Notes: generated by a model from the sequence alone, not told the origin. Positions 34,777-46,911 are shown, counted from the first letter of the stretch. The stretch: 64,000 bases of DNA from Actinostola sp. cb2023 (GCA_033675265.1 JAUJYZ010000929.1:682001-746000); one strand, 5' to 3'. Program-made: numbers and translations.

Positions 34777-36942
34777 ATGAACGCACTTTTCGTAAACGTG
34801 AAAAGAGGGGACACTAGTCTTAAAGTCCGACTTAATGAAAACACTTCACAGGTCCTTTCAAGAGTTTTCAAGCTTAATGCAGATTCTATTTATTTGATCG
34901 GCGATGAGTCTGTGTTGATGCCTGACCCAAGAACCGGGGAGTTCAACCCTGATGATGTGTTGTCGTTTATTACCTACGAAGTTTTTGGTGATCCACAGCA
35001 ACAAGACATCGCCGCTGAACCATCATGCAGCTATTTACAACCAACCGTCAGTGCGGGACGACGACTGAATGCAAATCCACCTCCCGGTGTAAGTGGAAAT
35101 ATGGCGCAACAGCAAGGCTTGACACGTCCAGCATTTATGTTTGCGAAAACCCAATTGCAACATCATGGTAGTGCTTCCTCCAGCCCTGGCAGCAGTCCCG
35201 CCAGAACATGGAGGAAAACAGTTATTTTTTGCGAAGTTGCTGATGGAAAGCCTTCACCTATATTTCAAGTATATTTGAATTTGTGTGAAGAAACCGCTAC
35301 CATGCAACAAGTAGCAAAACAGGTCGAAAATGAGGTTGGGACTCCCGTAATTCTACTCGATAATAAGTATTTACAAATTAGGACATCAAATGCCACGAAA
35401 GGTTAGTACATTCCTGGTACATCTTTAATAAATGTTTGTGTGTGTATTAAGTTATATAATTATTTTATACTTTTGAATGAAACACGGGACCCGACCGACT
35501 TTTTATTGAAATTGACAATGATGCGTTATCACACAGTCGATTAGCTCCTATAGTGCTGCCATGAATAATAATTACTGAGTTTTTTAGAATTTTGAAAACT
35601 TTCTAGATCTGGTACTGCATGATTTCATATTGCCTGATTTCTAAATAAAACTTATCGGTGATAATAGTGTAATCTAAAATGTTCCTGAATACAGATTCAG
35701 GTTGAGTGGCGCGACTAATTAGTTGCTAGGACATTTTTCCCACGAGAAAGAAAAAACAACTTAGGTTCAAATCGCACTATAACTCCATGCATATGAGCGT
35801 GTTTTGAGAGTGTTTTGAGTTTTCCAAGATTTCGAATATGGAACAACAAAGATTGCAATTCTTTATTGAAACCGGCACATCAAGAATGGCGTGTACATGT
35901 AGATTTAATGTTTATTTCATTCTTTAATCTGTCACTTGTTAGATTAATTCCATAAGTCCCGGTTTTTGTAATTTTATTGGTGTTGCAGTAACGCTAAGCC
36001 TAACCCTATACTATCGCTCATCCCCGCCCCTTTTACATGGGAGGGGCTCCCCATGTGAAAGGGGCAGGGATAATCATCGTCTCTTTGAGGGGTGTAAATT
36101 ACCATTTTTGGTATCACTTAGGGTGTTGTTACAGCATTTGAACAAACGAAGCATTTTTATTAGTATTAACCATCAACAGTGTTTATAAAAACCTCAGATG
36201 AATAGGGGGCCCATGGTCCCCTCCTTCCCCCCTAAATCAGTCTACAATGGCATTTAATTGGAATTTAGTTTTACTAAGCACTATAATTTCAACAACTTTT
36301 TATTAACTGATGCAATAAATGTATAAAATAATAATAATAAATGTATGTATACGTACACTATCTGTTAATAAAAGGAGATTTTCTGGATTGTACTCAACAG
36401 GTTCCTTTTGGCAAGGTTGCCGCAAAGTATTTGCCATTCCAAGCCATTGTTCTGATACCTTACTGGGAAAAAGGAAAGCAGAAGAAAGAAAAGCAGAAGA
36501 CCAATCCTCAGATATTATATCAGAATTAAAGAAGATGCGCAATGATTTGGTAAAGGTACAGGAGGCAGCAGCAGGCATGGCCATCAGTAATCAAAGTAAT
36601 AACCAAATAGCCATTGAAGATGAAGCCAGTGTCTGCAGATTTCTAGAGAAAGTGTTCAAGTGTAATATTTGTTTCAGTGTCGCTACACTACCTGTGGCCG
36701 CATGTGCAGGATGCGAAAATGTTATTGGCTGTATCCCATGTGTGGAACAGTGGCGCGAAGCTGGAAGCATATGCCCTCTGTGTCGTTGTGAAGATGATTA
36801 TGTTAAAGTGCCAATGGTACGAAATATCCAACAGCTCCTCACTGATATTGCAGTTAAACCCAGTCATGGCCAACCCCGTGTACAAACAACCACAGTTTTG
36901 GCGGCCAGCAGCCACAACAACAACGATATTCTAGATATTTAG
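34777..36942 (+). CDS. Transposon-borne RING-type protein, two exons, intact
   Basis: Exon 1, 34777-35401, starts MNALFVNVKRGDTSLKVRLN; donor GTTAGT. Exon 2, 36401-36942, follows TACTCAACAG; the split codon G|GT restores one frame (TKGSFWQGCRKVFAIP). The first ~65 residues look ubiquitin/PB1-like in pattern (short beta-rich, LNADSIYLIGDESVLMPD). A Ser/Pro linker follows, then a second similar block (TWRKTVIFCEVADGK, TATMQQVAKQVENEVGTPVI). The C-terminus has a RING/U-box-like Cys pattern: FKCNICFSV, CAGCENVIGCIPCVEQW, CPLC. RING proteins usually recruit E2 ubiquitin enzymes. No stops across about 390 codons. Its place inside the transposon suggests a role in mobility or host interaction; that role is inference. 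Confidence 0.8.
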
Positions 36943-38145
36943 GTCCCGACAACATCTAGAACTGCATGATAGACCCATGCAATCATGACGTTGTGTTTGG
37001 CTATAGATAGTGCAAATGACATTATTAGCTTCTTTGTTTGCTATAACCCAAATATTAAAAGTTAGTTGATGAACTGAACAGTTATTGATAGTTGAGTTCC
37101 AAATAATGTCATGTTACCATGAAATGAACGGATTAATATTCCTCTGAAATAATACATGATCTAATTTCGAGTTATGAATATAATCACTGTTATATATAGT
37201 ACACCATACTGTATGCCAAGCTAAATGCATAAATGAAAATAAAAGTTGTCATATCTCCATGGCTAGTCTTCTAGTAATTTCAACGAAGGAAGTAATAGCT
37301 TCTTCAAAGAAAACTAAATCTCCATTGGCGAGCCTTGATTGATTGAAATGGAAATCAGGATTCGTTTGCCCAAAAAGCCTTTCTCTTTCTTGAATTAGAT
37401 GAGCATGATTGTGAAGCGGATCGGCCCCAAATAAACTCTCTCTTGTTAGACGGCCGCCTGCAGCTTCATACAGGATGATAGCTTCTTCTGTAGTAGGGAC
37501 TGTCTGGATATCTACCAGTGATACACGTCTTGACAACTGTGCCCTTGTATTTGGTATTCTTTGAGTGTCATCTAAAAGCAATTATTTTTTATGTTTCTAT
37601 TTATCAGATATTTCATATTTTCAATTTATGTAATTAGGTGTTTGTCTGTACTAGTACATGGACTACATATGTACGTTGTGTCAGTGCTGAAATCCCATGC
37701 CTTGGCCACGCCCTGGGATGCTGCGACACATGCTGTTAACGTTTTCCGAGTTTCTCGAGATGTCTTAGTTTTATAATGAAATGTTATTACCTTCAATTGG
37801 GTGCTCATTCCAAGATGCAACCACTTTTGCTATGACTACTTCTGAAACACAAATCGATATGAACGAGACCCCATACTTGACCAGAGGATCGGCCATATTG
37901 ATCACTAAGCGCCTCTGCATATTGATGAGAGCATCTTTCATGGGGTAATTATTTCTTTGATTAATTTCAACCCACTTTCTTTCAGCCGGAAGATTCTGAA
38001 AATCAGTAAAACAATTTCTGAATATTGTGCTCTTCTGATTAGGATGCGTTGTGATTGTTGTTATACACGTCTAGTGAGAATATTTTATTTGAATAATCTG
38101 AAGATGAACCTCCTGTCGAGAGCAAGCAAAATAGGCCTGGCACTG

Positions 38146-38209
38146 CAGTGAAACCTCTACAAAGCGGACACCCTTGGGACCTTGCCTGGTGTCCAGAGGT
38201 AATTCACTG
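38146..38209. mobile_element. Miniature pogo/Tigger-like relic
   Basis: CAGTGAAACCTCTACAAAGC at the left and GTCCAGAGGTAATTCACTG at the right, with TA following the right end. It is an internally deleted version of elements with CAGTGGAACC-type termini. Confidence 0.6.
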
Positions 38210-38549
38210 TATACGGTTTTAGGGTTGTGCTTTCTTCTTTATAAATTAAGACCACTATCAGTTCCAGACGAAATAACTTCTTCGAACTGAGTGATAGTTT
38301 GTTGTTCAAGACGCACTATGTTGGGGCCTTCTTAAAGTTGCAAACAATACTAAATGATACTTACATCAATGTATTTTGACTGGTAGTAAGGATCACACTG
38401 CTGGTATCCACGAAACTGTGCCAGGTAATTTTGAATAAAAAGTATGAGACACCATTCTGTTCCATGATCTGCTCGAACCATGTCCCATATACCATCTCTA
38501 AGCAATAAAGGCCTGTTGTAATGACAAAAATATAATTACTATACTCTAG

Positions 38550-38678
38550 AGTTGAACCTCTTTACGAGCAGTGCGATTAATTTGCACCCTGTTGTAACCC
38601 ATTTGAGTTCAAGTGCAATATTAAAGACAGTTGTTATACTAACTATGGTCAGGTGGCCGTTGTGGAGAGGTTCGACTC
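38550..38678. mobile_element. Short TIR element in a transposase intron
   Basis: GTTGAACCTCT near the left end pairs with AGAGGTTCGAC near the right end. No coding content. Confidence 0.5.
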
Positions 38679-38728
38679 AGCGTACAATAAACGGCATTAA
38701 TAGCACGCTAACGTCATTACGGTGTATA

Positions 38729-38880
38729 GAGTCGTTTTCGTATGAGTGGGAAACCTATACGGTACCGTGACTTCCTTTCTGAACCAATCAAAAAGCGTAC
38801 AGATGCATCTCAGTCAATCAAACTCTTTCAATACGACACGGTGCGGTACCGTAAATTTCCCACTCATACGAAAACGACTC
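38729..38880. mobile_element. 152-bp MITE, GAGTCGTTTTCGTATGAGTG ends
   Basis: Inverted ends GAGTCGTTTTCGTATGAGTG and complement. A second copy, with TA on both sides, is at 54821-54984. It sits in the intron of the damaged transposase. Confidence 0.88.
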
Positions 38881-39840
38881 TGTATTCAACTTGCCTGAAC
38901 AAGCCTTCGTAAATTACTATCGGATTTTTGATAGGCATTGTAAGCACACCGACTATCTGACTGCTGTGACCATCACTAAAACAGACATGAGTAACACCAA
39001 AGTCCTTGAGTTTTTCATTTTGGTCGATATGAAGTTGATCATGATATGGAGCATAGTAGGGTACTGGATTGGCACGTCGTACTAAGTCATTTCATCGCTG
39101 TTCATGATAAACTGGTGAAACACGACTTAGGGAGCTTTGTAACTTTCGCTTGCCAACTCTAACTCCATACTGGCTGTAAACATAGCCTGCCATCATCTTC
39201 CTTCCATAACTCGGGCCCACCTGGCAATCATAAGTGTGGGCTGTCAATATAAAAATATCAAGACTATGAGAAAACAACACATTGCAAAAGACTGCAAAGA
39301 CTTTACAAAAAAATACTTACTTCGTCTACACACTGACTGACGAGGTTGTCTACTTCAGTAGTAGTAGGTCTTCGTATGTTTCGAAGCGAACAGTATTTTC
39401 GCACTGTATGCTCACTAAATCCTATTTTTATAGACGGGAACATTGAAAGAAGATACCTCTTTGTGTGTTTTCCCGGTCTTTATAAGGGAGACGATAAAGT
39501 CCTTGTCGATGTTTTCCATAATAATGTTGATAGTAAAGCACGAGGTTCAACTCAACGGAACCAACTGTTTAAAAATGGCTCCCATAACAAACACAAGTAG
39601 AAAAATAGAAAATAGAAAATAGAAAATAGAAAATAGATTAAACGGTAAATACCAAATATACAATTGAGACAATACAAAGACTGTGTTTAACATCAAAAAT
39701 AAGAATCTGTTCTGATGTTTTACTTTATTGTACGATTGATTAGACATTCACTTGGATAGCAAATGAATAGTATTTACCTATTTCGAATTGGAGAGAAATA
39801 TAGAAAATTAAAATATCGGAATGTGCCACGGATTTTTCTG

Positions 39841-40545
39841 GTGATCGCCTCAAAGAACTGCTGATATCAAACACGGGAAAATGTTACCAGCGCAAGAGAG
39901 CAAAGAAACTGAAAACCTTTGTCATAAAGGAATGTCCAGTAATAGAAGAAACAGCCGTTTGAGATTCATGGACATTTCCTATAATCCGCGTTTCTCGATT
40001 TTGGCGATTGGTTGCTTATGTTCGTATACAGGAATACTCCACATTGTGGCACATGGAATGGAACTAGACTAGACCCGGAAGCCATTGAATTCCCGTGTGC
40101 ACGCTACTCTTTGAACAAGGCTGGTCGAATTTTCTAAAATGTGCAATAAATATTAAGAAAATATGAAGAAGAAAACAACTTGAAATCCGCCGTGTTGGAA
40201 CCACGAGGTGATCATGAAAGACTCTCAAAGACTTTGTGATTTTATTCTCTGTTTGTATTGTATTTATGACTAGCGATGTAAAAATGAGAAGATACCGTAA
40301 ATTCGAGGTGTTTTAAATAATAATAATACTGCTTCAAGTAGTATTATCAACATTTCCAAAAATGATCATTTGGCCTTGCAATTTATCTGTTTGAAAGTGT
40401 GATCGTATCAGATGTCTGGCTTTTAATAATAGCAAGAACTCGTAAGTTTATATTGTTCGATTTAGTGTTAAGTTTAATATATACACAAAATATTGTTCAC
40501 AGTAAAAATAAATGCCGTTATAGATGATCAATGTTCATTGACTGT
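39841..40545. other. No gene seen between two large elements
   Basis: No supported gene. The first bases (TTTCTGGTGATCGCCTCA) resemble TTCTTCTGGTGATGCCTCAA at 33879-33898 on the other side of the transposon, in the same orientation. This may be a chance match or a local duplication that predates the insertion. Confidence 0.35.
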
Positions 40546-42050
40546 TAAGAGGCTGTCCGTGTAAGAACGGATAAGGTAAATTCCGGCCCCTGCCCGATTT
40601 CCCTAATTTTTTCGGTGAAAGACAACCATTATATGTAATGAACAAAAATCATATTTATTTGGATCAATTGTTTTTTTTAAATATTTTCTGAGACGGTTTT
40701 CGAAGTTACCTCAAAACCGGAAATGGTATCATCCGAATCCGGGACATTTAACTATAACTGTCGAGCACTCCCAAAACCTAACGCCATATCCAAACAATTT
40801 GAGTATATTACCTGTCAAAGTTCAATCCTTTTACTTTCATTTAAGGCTATAACAACTGAATTCTATAACATTTTGACTGAGTTATACATTTTCTTGTATG
40901 CCTTGTGAAAGACGCCGATGAACGTAGAAAGTGACATACCCGTAATAAAAAACCGTTTTCTTAAAAGTGGGGCCTGATCTGGAATCAAGTCTATTGTAAA
41001 CCAAAAGTCCTAAGACCAGTTTACTAAAATAGCGAATAAAATCTGTGGGCACTCTCACTTCCGCGCCACAGACAGCTCCCAAACATTCGTGATTTTGATC
41101 GAAATCGAAGATAACGCGCTCCGACCGATAGACTAATTCTCTACTCAGAAAATGCTGCAAAATATTCTAAAAGCAACTAAATGTTCGGTTTTGAAGTACA
41201 AAGAACAAAGAAATACTATGTTGTGTTTTGAACCTCTTTGGTTAGACAAAAATCTACCCATTTCTTGGTGATTTATTAGCATCATTGATTATTCATTTTG
41301 ATGTCAAATATGCAAATTAGCTGGACAAGCATTATTTGGTAGTAAACGTCCTCTAGCTCAAAATGTTTTCTCCTTCAAAAAGTAAAACCTAAAAGAGAAA
41401 ATAATATTTCAAAATAGTCATAAATCAATTTTTATTTCAGACTTTCTTAAAACTCTTATTTTGTGAGTCATTCTGATCAGTTCCACGATGTGCTAATTAC
41501 TGCGAAAATCCTTGTATCGCGACCTTTCGTTTTGTATAAACTTCAGCTGGATTTTGGATTTTTCTGTTCCGCCAATATTTTTTTGCACTAATTAGTACTA
41601 AATACAATACAAAACAATAGAAATGTCACTATTTAGTACTTTAAATAATGCTGTTTATGCTTGTACTCAAGAAATGGACATATATAGTGATTGTCGGAAC
41701 AGAAAAACCCAAAATCCAACTGAAGTTTTCAAAACGAAAGGTCGCGATACAAGGATTTTCGCAGTAATGCACGTGTTGATTTTGCAAACCTCAGTTGTTC
41801 ATTTCAAGTTTTGTCAAAATTACATGAACTGCTAAGTTCGAGAACACTACTCAGTAGTACTGATTGTGGAAGTCTGCCGAATGTCCGCTATTCTATCCTC
41901 TTGTTCTTTGCATGAAGTCGTAAGGACTGAATGTGGTTGATCTAGTCGGGGTCTTGAGGGCCTTAGTTTAAATTTGACACGGTTTTCTTTGTTATTCATA
42001 GGGCTTTATCTCCGGTATTGACCGGTTGAACAATAGAATTGAATTGAATT

Positions 42051-42131
42051 GCTCATTATAAATTCACCGGGATGTATCCATATACAGCCCTGGGTTGTAT
42101 ATGGATACATCCCGGTGAATTCATAATGAGC
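42051..42131. repeat. 81-bp hairpin inside the left palindrome arm
   Basis: GCTCATTATAAATTCACCGG through TATCCATATACA pairs with TGTATATGGATACATCCCGG through CATAATGAGC. The counterpart in the right arm is 43651-43731. It is probably a MITE inserted before the arms were duplicated. Confidence 0.85.
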
Positions 42132-42353
42132 ACTGAAATGCTATTCTTTAAATGCCTCAGATTGCTTCGTGCGAAAACCTTGTCAAATTTAAACTAATTC
42201 AGATAAATACCTCGAACGTCGGCAATAAGCCTATAAATCCCTTGGGCCTATGGCCCTCTGGATTTATATGGCTTATTGCCTCCATTCTCGGTATTTATCT
42301 CTTACTCGTGTTGCTTACAGCATGCGACTCGAATATCTCCTTCGTAGGGCCAC

Positions 42354-42578
42354 TTCCGAGTTCCGACTTCTGACTTCTGAGTTCCGACTTCTGAGTTTCG
42401 ACTTCTGAGTTTCGACTTCTGAGTTTCGACTTCTGAGTTTCGACTTCTGAGTTCCGAGTTCCAACTTCTGAGTTCCGACTTCTGAGTTCCGACTTCTGAG
42501 TTCCGACTTCTGAGTTCCGACTTCTGAGTTCCGACTTCTGAGTTCCGACTTCTGTGTTCCGACTTCTGAGTTCCAATG
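42354..42578. repeat. 14-bp minisatellite, left arm
   Basis: About 16 copies of GAGTTCCGACTTCT and GAGTTTCGACTTCT. The inverted counterpart (AGTCGGAACTCAGA / AGTCGAAACTCAGA) is at 43153-43380. Copy order differs between arms, as expected from independent slippage. Confidence 0.95.
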
Positions 42579-43152
42579 TGAATTCCGAAGAATTGCGAGC
42601 TGCCATTTTCGTTTTGCTTCAATGCTTTGAAAGTTAGAAGAATGTCATCGTCTAGAGCCAAAGAAATACAAAATCTGGTAAATAAAAAAAGAGAAGATGA
42701 CGGCAGAATCGAAAGCGTTGAGAATCAAGACTGGACCAAGACTGCAAGACCAAATCAACGGGAAAAACAGTTCGAAGTCCTATTGCCACACCATGTATTG
42801 CAAGGAAGCCGAATATTTCACTGTTAGAATATCCCTGTACTGAGAAAGTAGAGTCGGATTAACTATCAATTATTTTGAATATTGTTTTTCGGAGATTCGT
42901 ACACATTCGTTACGCTGAAATCCGACTTTCAATAAAGTTTATGTATATGTATGTATAGTATGCATGGTTCATTCAACCCAACATGTTGTACACATGGAAC
43001 AGCTGGAGTATAAACGGGTAAAACACAATTCAGTGATCGGTCTCAAGCACATGAAAATCACAATTAGAGTATAAAACATTGCTTGTGAAACAGGAGGCGA
43101 ACCAAAAGACGTTGAAAGTTCAATATACTGTAAATATACTAAACTCCCATCC

Positions 43153-43380
43153 AAAGTCGGAACTCAGAAGTCGGAACTCAGAAGTCGGAACTCAGAAGTC
43201 GGAACTCAGAAGTCGGAACTCAGAAGTCGGAACTCAGAAGTCGAAACTCAGAAGTCGAAACTCAGAAGTCGAAACTCAGAAGTCGAAACTCAGAAGTCGA
43301 AACTCAGAAGTCGAAACTCAGAAGTCGAAACTCAGAAGTCGGAACGCAGAAGTCGGAACTCAGAAGTCGGAAGTCGGAAG
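43153..43380. repeat. 14-bp minisatellite, right arm
   Basis: Inverted partner of the 42354-42578 array. The repeated-peptide frame through it (SELRSRNSEVGTQK) is not a gene. Confidence 0.95.
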
Positions 43381-45639
43381 TGGCCCTACGAAGGAGATAT
43401 TCGAGTCACATGCTGTAAGCAACACGAGTAAGAGATAAATATTGAGAATGGAGGCAATAAGCCATATAAATCCCGAGGGCCGTAGGGCCGAGGGATTTAT
43501 AGGCTTATTGCCGACGTTCGAGGTATTTACCTGACTTAGTTTAAATTTGACAAGGTTTTCGCACGAAGCAATCTGAGGCATTTTCTGGTATTTTTTGGAG
43601 TGTTATTTAGCATGAATACTATGAATAGCATGAAAGAATAGCATTTCAGTGCTCATTATGAATTCACCGGGATGTATCCATATACAACCCAGGGCTGTAT
43701 ATGGATACATCCCGGTGAATTTATAATGAGCAATTCAATTCAATTCTATTGTTCAACCGGTCAATACCGGAGATAAAGCCCTATGAATATCAAAGAAAAC
43801 CGTGTCAAATTTAAACTAAGGCCCTCCAGACCCCGACTAGGTCGACCACATTCAGTCCTTACGACTTCATGCAAAGAACAAGAGGATAGAATAGCGGACA
43901 TTCGGCAGACTTCCACAATCAGTACTACTTACTGAGTAGTGTTCTCGAACTTAGCAGTTCATGTAATTTTGACAAAACTTGAAATGAACAACTGAGGTTT
44001 GCAAAATCAACACGTGCATTACTGCGAAAATCCTTGTATCGCGACCTTTCGTTTTGAAAACTTCAGTTGGATTTTGGGTTTTTCTGTTCCGACAATCACT
44101 ATATATGTCCATTTCTTGAGTACAAGCATAAACAGCATTATTTAAAGTACTAAATAGTGACATTTCTATTGTTTTGTATTGTATTTAGTACTAATTAGTG
44201 CAAAAAAATATTGCGGAACAGAAAAATCCAAAATCCAGCTGAAGTTTATACAAAACGAAAGGTCGCGATACAAGGATTTTCGCAGTAATTAGCACATCGT
44301 GGAACTGATCAGAATGACTCACAAAATAAGAGTTTTAAGAAAGTCTGAAATAAAAATTGATTTATGACTATTTTGAAATATTATTTTCTCTTTTTGGTTT
44401 TACTTTTTGAAGGAGAAAACATTTTGAGCTAGAGGACGTTTACTACCAAATAATGCTTGTCCAGCTAATTTGCATATTTGACATCAAAATGAATAATCAA
44501 TGATGCTAATAAATCACCAAGAAATGGGTAGATTTTTGTCTAACCAAAGGTTCAAAACACGACATAGTATTTCTTTGTTCTTTGTACTTCAAAACCGAAC
44601 ATTTAGTTGCTTTTAGAATATTTTGCAGCATTTTCTGAGTAGAGAATTAGTCTATCGGTCGGAGCGCGTTATCTTCGATTTCGATCAAATCACGAATGTT
44701 TGGGAGCTGTCTGTGGCGCGGAAGTGAGAGTGCCCACAGATATTATTCGCTATTTTAGTAAACTGGTCTTAGGACTTTTGGCTTACAATAGACTTGATTC
44801 CAGATCAGGCCCCACTTTTAAGAAAACGGTTTTTTATTACGGGTATGTCACTTTCTACGTTCATCGGCGTCTTTCACAAGGCATACAAGAAAATGTATAA
44901 CTCAGTCAAAATGTTATAGAATTCAGTTGTTATAGCCTTAAATGAAAGTAAAAGGATTGAACTTTGACAGGTAATATACTCAAATTGTTTGGATATGGCG
45001 TTAGGTTTTGGGAGTGCTCGACATTTATAGTTAAATGTCTCGGATTCGGATGATACCATTTCCGGTTTTGAGGTAACTTCGAAAACCGTCTCAGAAAATA
45101 TTTAAAAAAAAACAATTGATCCAAATAAATATGATTTTTGTTCATTACATATAATGGTTGTCTTTCACCGAAAAAATTAGGGAAATCGGGCAGGGGCCGG
45201 AATTTACCTTATCCGTTCTTACACGGAGAGCCTCTTACAGTGCGAATCGAAAAACCGTGGGCGCCCAGAAATATTTCAGGAATGTTTATTGTTCGTTGAC
45301 CAATCAGAAACGACTCTAACCGCAAGAAGTTCGTCTGACCACGAAAAATAAATAAATGTTAGGCCCCGGTTCTACGATAGCGCTGGAGATCGAAAACATC
45401 GATTCATGCGGACATTAAAGAAAACCTTATACCCGTTTGTACCTTTGATATTCAATTTTCCCGTCAACAACTGATGGGAGCATACATTTAAATTCAAAAT
45501 CATGCGAACCAACGAGCGGCCGCGTAGAACTTTAAATTTAAAGCGGTTTAGAAACGCAACGGTCGAACCTAAATGAGTTGAAAATCCGTAGCAAAAAAAT
45601 TAACTCTCGCCGGGAACGTGCATCGTCTTTTACATTATA

Positions 45640-46788
45640 ATGCACCAAGGTAAGTATAGTAATGAGATGATCGCAAGGCTACTACTTTCATTATTTTATT
45701 GCATGTATAATGTAGGTTACAGTACCTTTTGGTGATCAACAGATACCCTGCATATAGATCAAAATGGATATGGTCGCGCATTCGCGATCGGTAAATCGTA
45801 TTCTCAAGTTGTAAGAGAACATGTTCTAGACTTACATCACCAAGGACTGTCAGAAAGACAAATTTGTGAGCAAGCTAGCGTCAGCAAAGGGTTCGTGAAC
45901 AAAGTCGTGAAAGAGTACAAGTTTAAATTTTTTTCTGTGTCTATGACGGCTTTCTGTGGACGAAGAAAGACTGCCCTAACTCAAAATGTTGTCGACTATC
46001 TTGAAGTAGAAAAATTAATGAAGCCAAGTACGTACTCACATGAGTTACAGAATAGATTATTGCTTGATGGTATTTGTTTACCAAACCAATTACCTTCTCC
46101 ATCAACTGTGAACAGGTGTTTGCGTACTGAACTAGGGATGACCAAAAAAGTCATCAGCCAAGTGCCCTTGGAATCAACTAGTGCAGAAAACATCCACCTA
46201 CAAAACGAATTCCTCGACATAATTAGCAGAACAGATCCAAGCACTTTACATTTCTTCGACGAGTCGAGAGTTATCGTTACAACTGGTAATCGCAGATATG
46301 GTAATTCGTACTTAGGAACCCCAACTATCGAGTTCCAAAAGAAAGCTTCCAACGCTAATTACACGATAAATCTCCTACATTCAGCACTACGAGTGGACCT
46401 CTTCAATATCTTAGATGGGCCTTCAAACTGGTTCGAAATGCTCCTGTTCTTTGAAGATGCATTGACAGCAGCAAATCCTGATGGTAGTGTTATTTTGGAA
46501 AGAGGCGACACCGTCGTGATGGATAATTGTGGATTTCATCACGGTCGTTTTGCCAAAGGGATGTTACGTGACATGTTTGAAGAATTTGGCGTAAACCTGG
46601 TTTTTCAGCCTCCCTATAGCCCACATTTCAACACATGCGAACTGTGTTTTCACCAGCTGAAGAGCTATCTTCGTCGGTACCCAAAATTTACAGAAGAGCA
46701 GACCAAAATTGCCATATTGGAGGGACTGTCTCAGATAACAACACAAAATTCGCTGGATTACTTCAAACATTGTGGTTACCTGATGTGA
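45640..46788 (+). CDS. DD38E Tc1/mariner-type transposase, two exons, intact
   Basis: A short first exon (45640-45649, encoding MHQ plus one base) is spliced at GTAAGT to exon 2 (from 45743, after GATCAACAG), giving MHQDTLHIDQNGYGRAFAIG in frame. The paired-like helix-turn-helix follows (VLDLHHQGLSERQICEQASV). The catalytic core shows FFDESRVIVTTGNRRYG (first Asp), VVMDNCGFHHGRF (second Asp) and PPYSPHFNTCELCFHQLK (Glu), with 38 residues between the second Asp and the Glu. This is the IS630/Tc1/mariner DDE fold. The protein is about 351 residues, normal for the superfamily, without stops. An ATG-only frame would begin later (45895) and lose the DNA-binding part, so the spliced start is preferred. 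It should act on the 95-bp TIRs of 45238-50781. Confidence 0.9.
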
Positions 46789-46911
46789 AATTTTACTTAA
46801 CTGAGGAAGGTGTGCTGATCAGGATCTTATTAATATTCATTTCCATGACGTCAGTCGACGCTTTCCGAAAGAGTTCTCGGGTTTCGTTTTGTTTTTGATC
46901 GACTGATCGAC

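Larger units (their letters stand above)
37249..39520 (-). pseudogene. Multi-exon integrase-type transposase, damaged
   Basis: Minus-strand exons: about 39520-39322 (MENIDKDFIVSLIKTGKTHK; donor GTAAG); about 39239-38885 (after ATTGACAG: GPSYGRKMMAGYVYSQYG, SSLSRVSPVYHEQR, LHIDQNEKLKDFGVTHVC); about 38516-38366 (GIWDMVRADHGTEWCLILFI); about 38003-37789 (LPAERKWVEINQRNNYPMKD; donor GTAATA); and 37573-37249 (RIPNTRAQLSRRV to RRLAMEI stop). HIDQNEKL, RADHGTEW and PAERKWVE supply the D, D, E catalytic residues. Damage: a frameshift in exon 1 near EVSSFNVPV and a TGA after YHEQR near 39090. The family is the integrase-core group widespread in corals, from memory. Intron 38517-38884 holds two MITEs. 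Confidence 0.8.
34213..39834. mobile_element. 5.6-kb integrase-type transposon carrying a RING gene
   Basis: The ends AATCCGTGGCAC and GTGCCACGGATT are flanked by TTTCTG on both sides (34207-34212 and 39835-39840), a 6-bp target duplication. The inverted ends extend imperfectly for about 200 bp (ATTTGCTATCCAAGTGAATG at 34269 versus its complement near 39744; AATCGTACAATAAAGTAAAA). Inside, a two-exon RING-type gene runs plus (34777-36942) and a multi-exon integrase-type transposase runs minus (37249-39520), convergent. Same 6-bp duplication and layout as 24966-31877, but unrelated termini and a different integrase subfamily. The transposase is damaged, so this copy is probably immobile on its own. 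Confidence 0.82.
40548..45235. mobile_element. 4.7-kb near-perfect palindrome (foldback element)
   Basis: The arms 40548-42578 and 43146-45235 are near-identical inverted copies around a unique loop of about 570 bp (42579-43145). The termini are AGAGGCTGTCCGTGTAAGAA (left) and the complement of AGAGGCTCTCCGTGTAAGAA (right), each next to TA. A 70-codon frame (41623-41835 plus, 43951-44163 minus) translates identically in the two arms, showing very low divergence. No transposase is present. The arms include an internal hairpin (42051-42131 / 43651-43731) and a 14-bp minisatellite. The right terminus touches the mariner-type element at 45238 through one shared TA. Confidence 0.9.

Noticed and set aside
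36020..36068. GC-rich hairpin CCCCTTTTACATGGGAGGGG as a terminator or riboswitch
   Set aside because: It lies in an intron of the RING gene in a eukaryote; more likely a MITE fragment or chance inverted repeat.
41623..41835. 70-codon frame present identically in both palindrome arms
   Set aside because: Identity reflects arm identity, not selection; composition is ordinary and no domain is visible.
42627..42827. 66-codon frame in the palindrome loop (MSSSRAKEIQNLVNKK...)
   Set aside because: Highly charged but short, no homologue recognised and no splice signals tying it to other exons.
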